Positions 1 to 6,382 of a stretch of 6,493 nucleotides of DNA are shown piece after piece. This DNA is from Clostridiales bacterium (lineage in GTDB: Bacteria > Bacillota > Clostridia > Peptostreptococcales > T1SED10-28): positions 1 through 6,493 of the forward strand of contig SLKF01000194.1 of assembly GCA_007134725.1 (NCBI GenBank). The letters run 5' to 3'. Every line of letters begins with the position of its first letter. The first letter of the stretch is position 1. The position numbers were made by a program, and so were the translations under genes. Below the pieces are notes generated by a model. That model had not been told where the DNA came from. It searched no databases and was given only the letters and a program-made list of their open reading frames with translations.

Positions 1-5
1 AGCTA

Positions 6-46
6 TGATAAACAGGACCGAAAACTTTTTTCGGTCCTGTTTATTA
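6..46 (+). terminator. Hairpin, probable terminator of an upstream gene
   Basis: Bases 6-24 pair with 28-46 (19 pairs, one of them G-T at 7/45) around a three-base loop. The GC core is CAGGACCG against CGGTCCTG. The 3' arm ends in a T-rich stretch (TTTATT), but no long T run follows, so termination may be incomplete. The structure is nearly symmetrical and could also stop transcripts on the other strand. It lies before the promoter at 84-112, which fits isolation of this operon from whatever precedes the window. Confidence 0.6.
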
Positions 47-83
47 GAATCTTGGGAAACTTATATTAATTTTCAAATAATTG

Positions 84-112
84 TTGTAACTTTCAAGGAG
101 AGAGGGTATAAT
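84..112 (+). promoter_or_regulatory. Sigma-A-type promoter of the transporter operon
   Basis: The -35 box TTGTAA (84-89) matches TTGACA at four of six positions. The -10 box TATAAT (107-112) is perfect. The spacer is the ideal 17 bases. The transcript would start near 118-120, giving a leader of about 90 bases before malE. No competing promoter of this quality was seen elsewhere in the window, so it probably drives the whole operon. Confidence 0.75.
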
Positions 113-142
113 AAATTTATAAACATATTTTTTTACCCAGTT

Positions 143-158
143 ATGCAATCGATTGCAT
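143..158. promoter_or_regulatory. LacI/CcpA-family operator, perfect 16-bp palindrome
   Basis: ATGCAATCGATTGCAT reads the same on both strands. The central AANCGNTT core with a CG at the dyad is the hallmark of LacI/GalR-family operators, including MalR-type maltose operators and catabolite-responsive (cre) sites. It begins about 24 bases downstream of the predicted transcription start, where a bound repressor would block transcription. The LacI-family gene starting at 6383 is the natural candidate to bind it. Against the cre consensus it has C where A/T is usual at the third base of TGCAA, and the matching G in the other half, so a dedicated sugar repressor is favoured over CcpA, though not proved. 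Confidence 0.75.
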
Positions 159-193
159 TCCAAAATAATGGAGGCAATCCGGAAAAACAAATT

Positions 194-201
194 AAGGGAG
201 G
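194..201 (+). promoter_or_regulatory. Ribosome binding site that fixes the malE start
   Basis: AAGGGAGG lies seven bases before the ATG at 209. The reading frame is open back to base 5, but that stretch contains the upstream hairpin, the promoter and the operator. Only the ATG at 209 has a ribosome binding site and gives a proper lipoprotein signal peptide. Confidence 0.85.
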
Positions 202-208
202 ATGTACA

Positions 209-1537
209 ATGAAAAAGGTTATGAGCTTATTGTTAATCTTAGTTTTGGGTTTTGCTTTAATGGCTTGCGGTGGAGATGACGACAACGGAGATAACGGCGG
301 CACGGATCTTGACGAAGTCGAAGGTCTGACAGCAACCATTTCCGTACAGGTGGAAGAAGACTGGTTACCGATTTACGAAGCGGCAAGAGACCGTGTATTG
401 GAAGACAACCCCGATGCAACCATTAATTTTATTGAGACCCCGTCGTTTGATCATTTAGATGTGTTGGACTCGACGGATCCGACCAATGAGGATGTAGCGG
501 ACCTTTATGCAATCCCTGCGGACCGGATTTTCGGCCTATATCAAAATGATGCCTTAGCAGGACTGAATGCATTGGATCTAGCGGAAAGAGTTGGAGGATA
601 CGATGACTATGAAGGCGGACTTGGTGGGAATTTCGAAATCAATGAAGAGTTTATGGCTTTCCCGATGAACATTGAAACCCTAATTAACTTTGCGAATACA
701 GCCAACGCGGAAGAATTAGGAATCGATCTTACCTCTACAATTGAGTTTACGGACTTAGCACCGGAAGAAATGTTGATTCCCGTATTTGATGCCTGGTTCG
801 GTGTAGCCTTTACCAACAGTGCGGAAGTTGAATTCTTGGGACACGATGAAAATGATGAATTATACTCAGATTTAACCCAGGATTTTGCAGATTTAGCCCC
901 TGAAAAACAAGCGGTATTTGAAGCCTTATTTAACTATTGGCAAGCCCACCATGAAGCGGGAACCGACCTTTGGGACGAAGAAGCGGCATGGGGTTATATG
1001 GACGCAGAATTCACCACCGGTGGAAACACAGCCCTACGAATTGAAGGACCATGGTCTACCGGAAACCTTTCCAACCAAGCAGGAGAGGGGGAGGACTTAG
1101 CGATCTTACCTCTAAGTCAGGTAACCATTAACGGAAATCCTATGGCTCACTGGCAAGGTGGTTGGGGACTGGTACTCAACTCCAGAATTGAAATGGACGA
1201 AGACCAAATGCTTCTGGGTCATAAAATGATTGAAGAAATCATGAATACGGAATATGCGGTGGAATTCTTTGAAACTACCGGAAAAATCATGGCCAATGTG
1301 GATCCTTCCGTTTATACGGAATCCGATGAGCTTTCCGATACGGATAAAGAAGTAATCGCGGCCGTAATTGAATCTTATAACGAAGCACCGGACAGACCAC
1401 TGTTTACTGAATGGGGACAGGTTTGGGATACCTGGAAAAACGCTATGCTTTCCTGGTCATCCGTAGACCCTGCTAACGTTGAAGAAGCGTATGAGCAAAT
1501 TCAGGCTTCCTTCGAAGCCATGATGCTGAACTTCTAA
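209..1537 (+). CDS. malE: Maltose/maltodextrin-type ABC transporter solute-binding lipoprotein
   Basis: This 442-residue exported lipoprotein would capture malto-oligosaccharides outside the membrane and deliver them to MalF/MalG. Residues 1-19 form a signal peptide (two Lys, then a Leu-rich core) ending in the lipobox L-M-A-C, with Cys20 as the lipid-modified residue. A flexible Gly/Asp/Asn linker follows. Family signs include ALRIEGPW (275-282), matching the NGPW segment of E. coli maltose-binding protein, and a Trp-rich stretch near the end (W402, W406, W409), comparable to its aromatic sugar-binding region. By hand count the mature protein has about 90 Asp/Glu against about 12 Lys/Arg, which is strikingly acidic. 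It is the first gene after the promoter and operator. The family is clear. The substrate is inferred mainly from the MalF-like neighbour; another oligosaccharide remains possible. Confidence 0.9.
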   Translation: MKKVMSLLLILVLGFALMACGGDDDNGDNGGTDLDEVEGLTATISVQVEEDWLPIYEAARDRVLEDNPDATINFIETPSFDHLDVLDSTDPTNEDVADLYAIPADRIFGLYQNDALAGLNALDLAERVGGYDDYEGGLGGNFEINEEFMAFPMNIETLINFANTANAEELGIDLTSTIEFTDLAPEEMLIPVFDAWFGVAFTNSAEVEFLGHDENDELYSDLTQDFADLAPEKQAVFEALFNYWQAHHEAGTDLWDEEAAWGYMDAEFTTGGNTALRIEGPWSTGNLSNQAGEGEDLAILPLSQVTINGNPMAHWQGGWGLVLNSRIEMDEDQMLLGHKMIEEIMNTEYAVEFFETTGKIMANVDPSVYTESDELSDTDKEVIAAVIESYNEAPDRPLFTEWGQVWDTWKNAMLSWSSVDPANVEEAYEQIQASFEAMMLNF

Positions 1538-1582
1538 AGAACCCTTGGATTACGAAAACTAAATATTACTATTAAACTAAGT

Positions 1583-1625
1583 AAGGTGCAGGGAAAAAGG
1601 TTCAACCTTTCTCTCTGCACCTTTT
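1583..1625 (+). terminator. Long stem-loop after malE, partial terminator or mRNA stabiliser
   Basis: Bases 1583-1594 pair with 1612-1623 (12 pairs, one G-T), then after an A/C mismatch 1596-1601 pair with 1605-1610 (6 pairs), closing a three-base loop. Only four T residues (1622-1625) end the structure, two of them inside the stem, so full termination is unlikely. Known sugar-importer operons often carry such a structure after the binding-protein gene; it limits read-through or protects the upstream message so the binding protein outnumbers the permeases. That role is inferred here from position and shape. Confidence 0.7.
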
Positions 1626-1634
1626 GAAAAGGTG
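1618..1634 (+). promoter_or_regulatory. Alternative hairpin covering the ribosome binding site of the next gene
   Basis: CACCTTT (1618-1624) can pair with AAAGGTG (1628-1634) in seven pairs around a three-base loop. The right arm contains the AAGG ribosome binding site for the ATG at 1641. The left arm is also the 3' arm of the larger stem-loop at 1583-1623, so the two folds exclude each other. When the large stem forms, the ribosome binding site is free; when it cannot, the site may be masked. Regulatory use is an inference. Confidence 0.4.
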
Positions 1635-1640
1635 AAAACA

Positions 1641-2099
1641 ATGGATGAGAATTATTCTGCAACCCGAAAAAAACTATATATCCTGTTAATCATCATCAGT
1701 ATTTTAATACTAGTCCTATCTATAGAAGCCTTGATGGAAGTCAAGGACCGGGCTTTGTTTTTAGAGTGGTTTGATGAGGTTCAGTCCCAGGAGGAAGCAA
1801 GTATTACAGAAGCGGAAGCCTTCGATACGTATGTGTCGGGTAATATTCTTTTGTATATGCTCAATTTAGTAATTCCCTTAGGTTTTGCGCTTCACATATT
1901 TTTCGCCTATCAAAAGGCAAAGATCAACAGCCTGTTTATTTACCTCTGGTTTATTATGCTTATGGGAGGCATGGCCTTTACTTTGATCAGTTGGAATTTT
2001 CAATCCCTGTTTTACTACATCAGAATGATCGCTTACCTGGTATTAATCGCTACTACATTATCTCTAAGTAAGGAAATCGGAATCAGCAAAAAATGGTAA
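1641..2099 (+). CDS. Small four-helix membrane protein of unknown function
   Basis: I do not recognise a family for this 152-residue protein. It has about four hydrophobic segments, near residues 12-31, 68-88, 96-117 and 123-143. The loop after the first helix (about 33-66) is rich in Glu and Asp and is probably outside. The short N-terminus and the C-terminal end (Lys-Glu-Ile...Lys-Lys-Trp) carry Lys/Arg and are probably inside. The ATG at 1641 is chosen because AAGG (1629-1632) lies eight bases before it; an in-frame GTG at 1632 overlaps that site and lacks one of its own. The gene sits between malE and malF, 13 bases before malF, and is surely co-transcribed. A helper or regulator of the transporter is possible by position only; no catalytic motif is visible. 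Confidence 0.8.
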   Translation: MDENYSATRKKLYILLIIISILILVLSIEALMEVKDRALFLEWFDEVQSQEEASITEAEAFDTYVSGNILLYMLNLVIPLGFALHIFFAYQKAKINSLFIYLWFIMLMGGMAFTLISWNFQSLFYYIRMIAYLVLIATTLSLSKEIGISKKW

Positions 2100-2100
2100 A

Positions 2101-2108
2101 GGTGGGAG
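2101..2108 (+). promoter_or_regulatory. Ribosome binding site supporting the TTG start of malF
   Basis: GGTGGGAG lies just upstream of the TTG at 2113, right after the stop of the preceding gene (2097-2099). The spacing is seven bases from GGTGG. No ATG or GTG start in this frame lies near the site, and the next in-frame ATG is well inside the charged N-terminal region without a comparable site. This supports the rare TTG start, which may keep MalF synthesis low. Confidence 0.6.
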
Positions 2109-2112
2109 TACC

Positions 2113-4206
2113 TTGAGAAAGTATAATCGATACTTAGTTGATGAAATTGGAAACACCTATGAACGAAAAAACCAATATCTATTAGAGATTGCTATCCTGC
2201 AAGAAGAAATGGAAAAGGTCACCGGAGAAGAGAAAAAAAACCTTAATGAGAAGGTCCGGGAACTGATTAAAAACAAAAAAGAACACCCTTATCATCAAGC
2301 CTACAAAGCCTATGAAAGGGAAAAAAACCTTTTTTGGAAAAAACTGAAGAAGGAAAGCAAAGCCTTTGAAAGCACTTTGGGAAAAGACTTATCCCGAAAC
2401 TTGAAGACTTTTAAAGTAAAAGAATTTGAAGCCAAGGAAAAAGAAACCTTTTTTAAGCGTTATATAGAATTAGGCTATGAAGCCACCTATTATTATGAAG
2501 AAGCAAAGCTGGAACAGAAGTATTATCCGGAGATCCTTTCTACGTATATAGAAAAAGAAAGGAACCTAAAAGAAGCGAAAGAACAACGTCAGGAGCTTAG
2601 CGCGGAAGAGGAAGCGCAGGCAAAAGTACGTTTTAACGAATACAAAAAAGAAAAGAAAGAAGAACTGCAAAACAACATCGCATCCCTGAAGAAAAAAAGA
2701 AAAGAAAAACTGATTTCCGTAAAAGCACTGAAAAACGGAAAGAATGAATTAAAGCATCGATACAAAAAAGCCCTGAGCCTCAAAGCTCTGGAGGCCCCTA
2801 AAAAAGCGAATAAAGAGTTGATTCGGACCTTAAGGCATGAAATGAAGGAACAGCCCAAACAATTGAAAAAAACCCTGAATGCGGATATTGCGGATAAAAG
2901 ACGAAAAACCCCCATTGAAGTGGAAAAAACCAAAGCGATCATTGCCTACAGCACTTTTTTTCTACCGGGACTGGGACAACTGTTAAATAAACAGTTTGTA
3001 AAAGCAGGACTGTTTCTCTTGGCTTCTTTTTTCATTTATTTTGCCGCCATACCCTATGCTCTGGGTTATGGAAACTATCAGGGGGATGGAATTGCGGGTC
3101 TGATTACACTGGCGGAGGGAGGACCGAGAGTTTACACCTCCATGATGTTTTTGATTGAAGGAATCTTAGCGATTTTTTTAGTGCTGATTGCCTTTGCTTT
3201 TTACGGGATTTCTGTTAAGGATATTAAAGCCGTGGAAGAAAAATCCATCCGGGGGATACGACCGAAAAATTGGTTCGAAACCCTGGAGAACATCAAGCAG
3301 GAGGGTTTCCCCTATGTGGTATCCTTTCCCGCCTTATTTGTTATTATTTTCATTGTCGTAGTACCGGTTATTACGACCTTAATGTTATCTTTTACCAATA
3401 TGGACCCGCAGCATCAATCAAAATTTTCCTGGATCGGGATTGATAACTATCGAATGCTGATTATGGGAGAAGGACTGGCGGGTTCTGTGTTTTGGCAAAT
3501 CCTGGGATGGACCTTGATCTGGACCTTTGTGGCAACGACCTTTGCCATTGTTATCGGTTTTGTCTTGGCCTTAATTACCAACCATGAACGAATTGTGGGG
3601 AAAAAAATCTTTCGAACCATTTATTTGCTTCCCTGGGCGGTGCCGGCCTTTATCACGATTCTATTCTTCAGCATCATGTTTTCCCCTAACGGAGCCTTAA
3701 CCGATATTATAAGCAACGTATTCGGGGAAAGAATTATCGTAAAGCACAGCACAAATTTAACAAGACTGACCTTAATCGGTCTTCAGGGTTGGTTGGGAAG
3801 TGCCTATATTTTCCTTTTGACAACAGGAGTACTGCAGGCAATCCCTTCGGATTTATACGAGGCGGCAGAAATCGACGGAGCAACCATCTGGCAAAAGACC
3901 CGTCGCATCACCATGCCCATTGTATTATTTCAGACGGCCCCCTTGTTAATCACCCAATATACCTTTAATTTCAACAACTTCTCCATTATTTATCTGTTCC
4001 ATGGAGGAGGCCCCTTTAATCCCAGCAGATACGGAAATCTGGCGGGAGGTACGGATATTTTAGTCTCTTATATTTACAAACTTACCATGGTCAATCAATA
4101 TCAGGCCATCAGTGCGGCGATTATTTTATTCGTATCCCTGGGCGTAATGTTCTTTGCTTATCTGGGCTTTAGAAATTCTAAGGCTTTTAAGGAGGAGAGA
4201 TTGTAA
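2113..4206 (+). CDS. malF: MalF-type sugar ABC permease with a long N-terminal coiled-coil extension
   Basis: This is one half of the membrane channel of the importer. At 697 residues it is far longer than E. coli MalF (514) or typical Bacillota MalF proteins (about 430-450). Residues 1-275 are soluble, dominated by Lys and Glu, poor in proline and probably a long cytoplasmic coiled coil. A segment with the motif FLPGLGQ (283-289) follows, then helices near 296-316 and 344-366. The permease core has helices near 405-427, 464-489, 503-523, 559-573 and 665-688. The ATPase-contact EAA loop is E583-A584-A585 with G589 and M601-P602. The stretch FNFNNF (618-623) and the following Gly-Gly-Pro and GGTDILVSYIY are typical of maltodextrin permeases. 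The start is TTG. It overlaps malG by one base. The function of the permease part is secure; that of the extension is unknown. Confidence 0.92.
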   Translation: MRKYNRYLVDEIGNTYERKNQYLLEIAILQEEMEKVTGEEKKNLNEKVRELIKNKKEHPYHQAYKAYEREKNLFWKKLKKESKAFESTLGKDLSRNLKTFKVKEFEAKEKETFFKRYIELGYEATYYYEEAKLEQKYYPEILSTYIEKERNLKEAKEQRQELSAEEEAQAKVRFNEYKKEKKEELQNNIASLKKKRKEKLISVKALKNGKNELKHRYKKALSLKALEAPKKANKELIRTLRHEMKEQPKQLKKTLNADIADKRRKTPIEVEKTKAIIAYSTFFLPGLGQLLNKQFVKAGLFLLASFFIYFAAIPYALGYGNYQGDGIAGLITLAEGGPRVYTSMMFLIEGILAIFLVLIAFAFYGISVKDIKAVEEKSIRGIRPKNWFETLENIKQEGFPYVVSFPALFVIIFIVVVPVITTLMLSFTNMDPQHQSKFSWIGIDNYRMLIMGEGLAGSVFWQILGWTLIWTFVATTFAIVIGFVLALITNHERIVGKKIFRTIYLLPWAVPAFITILFFSIMFSPNGALTDIISNVFGERIIVKHSTNLTRLTLIGLQGWLGSAYIFLLTTGVLQAIPSDLYEAAEIDGATIWQKTRRITMPIVLFQTAPLLITQYTFNFNNFSIIYLFHGGGPFNPSRYGNLAGGTDILVSYIYKLTMVNQYQAISAAIILFVSLGVMFFAYLGFRNSKAFKEERL

Positions 4207-5162
4207 TGAATAATTCCAACAACGGTCATAAGAAGACTTTTTTAGAAAGAATGGGAGAAAAATTTCCCTTTTTTCAAAGAAAGAATAAGAATAAACTCTA
4301 TCTGTCAGACCGGCAACCCTTAACATTACAGGGGAAAATCGGATTGGGGATTGCCCACCTGGTACTGATCCTCTGGGCGGTAATCATTATCTGGCCCTTA
4401 TATCAAATGGTGGTTTCCGCCTTTAACGGCCTACAGGATGGGTATCTGGTCCTCAATCGAAACTTTGAATTTTCCTTAAAGCATTTTGAGTATCTCTTTA
4501 ATGAGACCTTGTACCTTGCCTGGGTAAGAAATACCTTGTTTATTTCGATTTCCACCGCCTTGTTGACCCTGTTATTCGTTTCCTTTACGGGATATGCCTA
4601 TTCTAGGTATCGTTTTAAAGGACGAAAATCTTCCCTGATGGCGATTCTGTTAATTCAAACCATACCGGTGTTTGCAGGGATTACGGCATTTTTCACGATG
4701 CATTCCATACTGTCCTCCATCTTTCCCTACTTCTCCCGGCAGATGATGCTGATTCTGATTTATTCCGGGGGTGCAATAGCGGCCAATACCTTTATTTTGA
4801 AAGGGTATATCGACTCCATCTCTACGGAGCTGGATGATGCTGCGAAAATTGACGGTTGCAGTAATATGCAGATTTATCGATTGATTATTATGCCTGTGGC
4901 AAAGCCTATGCTGATGATCATCGGTCTATGGTCTTTTATCGGACCCTTTATGGATTTCTTAATGCCTCGGGTACTGCTTACAAGTCCTCGGTCTTATACT
5001 TTGGCAGCGGGACTCTTTACCCTGGTCAATGATTTTCGAACCATGAATCAACCGGCCTTCGCGGCGGGCGGGCTATTAACGGCGATTCCCATTGTATTGC
5101 TGTTTGTAAGTCTACAGGGCCAGCTGGTATCCGGTCTTTCCAAAGGATCGGTAAAAGGCTAG
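4206..5162 (+). CDS. malG: MalG-type sugar ABC permease
   Basis: This 318-residue protein is the partner of MalF in the membrane channel. A charged cytoplasmic tail of about 45 residues precedes the first helix (about 47-67). Further helices lie near 107-131, 143-167, 177-197, 235-255 and 285-305, the usual six. The EAA loop that docks on the ATPase reads D211-A212-A213 with G217, I227 and M229-P230, so the first Glu is replaced by Asp, a mild change. The C-terminus ends in Gly-Ser-Val-Lys-Gly, close to the Gly-Gly-Val-Lys-Gly end of E. coli MalG. Its ATG shares one base with the TAA of malF (TAATG), and AAGGAGGAG (4189-4197) precedes it inside malF, so translation of the two is probably coupled at equal amounts. 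Confidence 0.93.
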   Translation: MNNSNNGHKKTFLERMGEKFPFFQRKNKNKLYLSDRQPLTLQGKIGLGIAHLVLILWAVIIIWPLYQMVVSAFNGLQDGYLVLNRNFEFSLKHFEYLFNETLYLAWVRNTLFISISTALLTLLFVSFTGYAYSRYRFKGRKSSLMAILLIQTIPVFAGITAFFTMHSILSSIFPYFSRQMMLILIYSGGAIAANTFILKGYIDSISTELDDAAKIDGCSNMQIYRLIIMPVAKPMLMIIGLWSFIGPFMDFLMPRVLLTSPRSYTLAAGLFTLVNDFRTMNQPAFAAGGLLTAIPIVLLFVSLQGQLVSGLSKGSVKG

Positions 5163-5212
5163 GCAAAAGGATCGGAGCACCGGGGATTAAAATTTAGTGA
5201 GGAGGAAATACA

Positions 5213-6298
5213 ATGAAGGTTGTTTTGAAAAATATCGGGAAAAAATATGAGGGTAGAGAAGAATTTACCTTAAAAAATATCAACTTAGAGATTGAAGAAC
5301 AGGAATTCTGTGTGATCCTGGGACCCTCCGGTTGTGGAAAAACCACCATGCTTCGAATGATCGCGGGGCTGAACTCCATTACCGAAGGGGATCTGCTTTT
5401 TAATGATAAGCGGATGAATAAGGTGGCCCCGAAGGACCGGGATATTGCCATGGTTTTTCAGTCCTACGCCCTTTATCCCCATATGACGGTGTATGAGAAT
5501 ATGGCCTTTTCCCTAACCATGAGAAAAGAGCGGAAAAGTCTTATTGATGAGCGGGTTCAAGAAGCGGCCAAGGTGCTGCAAATGGAAGAAAACTTATATG
5601 TCAAACCCTCGGATATCTCCGGTGGACAGCGACAGCGGGTAGCCCTTGGAAGAGCCATGGTACGAAATCCGAAAGTATTTTTAATGGATGAGCCCTTATC
5701 GAATCTGGATGCAAAACTACGAGAGCATATGCGGGTAGAGCTGATTCGCCTTCACAAACAGTTAGGAACCACAACGATTTATGTAACCCATGACCAAACG
5801 GAAGCTATGACCATGGCCAGTAAGATTGTCCTGATGGATGATGGAATTATTCAGCAGGTGGGGAAACCCGACGATCTGTATATGCGACCGAAAAATTTAT
5901 TTGTGGCGGCCTTTATCGGCTCTCCATCCATGAATATTATCAAAGGGAAAATCGAACAGGGCCGCTTTATTTCCGATAACCGTCTGATGATGATCACCCC
6001 TACCAAGACCCACAAGGAAGGCTTAGAAGCCTTTGAAGGGAAATCGGTTTCTGCCGGGATACGACCCGAGCGATTTGAATCCGGTGGAGAATATGGAGAT
6101 ACCTTTAATGTAAACGTGGATGTGGTGGAAATGCTGGGTAAGGAGAAGATCCTATATGGCAAACTGGATGATGGTAAAGAACTGATCATCTCCACTCCGG
6201 GACATTATAAGTACCAAGGGGGAGAACGGTATGCCTTCGGCTATGACCTGGAAGCCATCCATTATTTTGATCAAGAAACGGGAGAAAGAATTAATTAA
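5213..6298 (+). CDS. malK: MalK/MsmX-type sugar ABC transporter ATPase
   Basis: This 361-residue cytoplasmic ATPase powers the importer as a dimer docked on MalF and MalG. All motor motifs are present: Walker A GPSGCGKTT (37-45), Q-loop Gln83, signature ISGGQ (135-139), Walker B VFLMDEP (155-161) with catalytic Glu160, D-loop SNLD (163-166) and switch His193. From about residue 235 a TOBE-type regulatory domain follows, with the family motif GIRPE (282-286), as in MalK, UgpC and MsmX. Length fits the family (E. coli MalK has 371). A strong GGAGG (5201-5205) lies seven bases before the ATG. It follows malG after 50 bases with no terminator and is probably the last transporter gene of the transcript. 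Relatives often serve several sugar importers, so it may be shared with other systems. Confidence 0.95.
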   Translation: MKVVLKNIGKKYEGREEFTLKNINLEIEEQEFCVILGPSGCGKTTMLRMIAGLNSITEGDLLFNDKRMNKVAPKDRDIAMVFQSYALYPHMTVYENMAFSLTMRKERKSLIDERVQEAAKVLQMEENLYVKPSDISGGQRQRVALGRAMVRNPKVFLMDEPLSNLDAKLREHMRVELIRLHKQLGTTTIYVTHDQTEAMTMASKIVLMDDGIIQQVGKPDDLYMRPKNLFVAAFIGSPSMNIIKGKIEQGRFISDNRLMMITPTKTHKEGLEAFEGKSVSAGIRPERFESGGEYGDTFNVNVDVVEMLGKEKILYGKLDDGKELIISTPGHYKYQGGERYAFGYDLEAIHYFDQETGERIN

Positions 6299-6317
6299 TT
6301 TATCGATTTATGTCTGA

Positions 6318-6345
6318 AAGACTGATGGATCCCTGGATCAGTTTT
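6318..6345 (+). terminator. Weak hairpin after malK, possible partial terminator
   Basis: Bases 6318-6326 pair with 6337-6345 (nine pairs, one G-T) around a ten-base loop, starting 19 bases after the malK stop. The 3' arm ends in TTTT, but the T run is short and partly within the stem. It could reduce read-through into the regulator gene. I saw no convincing promoter between it and the regulator, so some read-through is likely. Confidence 0.4.
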
Positions 6346-6370
6346 GTTAGGTTAAGCTAATTAAATAATG

Positions 6371-6376
6371 AGGGGT
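6371..6376 (+). promoter_or_regulatory. Ribosome binding site that selects the GTG start of the regulator
   Basis: AGGGGT sits six bases before the GTG at 6383. An in-frame ATG at 6368 would add five residues, but the AT-rich bases before it hold no ribosome binding site. The GTG also gives the compact N-terminus usual for LacI-family proteins, with the DNA-binding helices starting within the first ten residues. Confidence 0.65.
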
Positions 6377-6382
6377 GAAGGT

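Noticed and set aside
5..208. Open frame extending malE upstream to an ATG at base 5
   Set aside because: It would read through a hairpin, the promoter and the operator, has no ribosome binding site, and would bury the lipoprotein signal peptide inside the protein.
1545..1572. Possible promoter TTGGAT with TACTAT at 16-base spacing after malE
   Set aside because: Only three and four of six positions match consensus, in an AT-rich spacer where such matches arise by chance.
2233..2240. Run of eight A in malF that could be a slippage site or sequencing error
   Set aside because: The frame is intact on both sides with the same Lys/Glu-rich character, so there is no sign of a frameshift.
2842..2844. 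Internal ATG in malF (residue 244) that would give a near-canonical MalF without most of the extension
   Set aside because: It has only a weak AAGG six bases upstream, and the open frame with its consistent coding character runs the whole way from 2113. A minor second product is not excluded.
2589..2942. Reverse-strand open frame opposite the malF extension
   Set aside because: It is a shadow of the Lys/Glu-rich coding strand (giving Phe/Ser/Leu), with no supported start site or family resemblance.
6341..6372. Separate promoter for the LacI-family gene
   Set aside because: TTGTTA at 6344-6349 has no -10 box at a proper spacing, and the TAAATA nearby is too close.
6368..6382. ATG at 6368 as the start of the regulator
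   Set aside because: It lacks an upstream ribosome binding site, while the GTG at 6383 has AGGGGT at good spacing.
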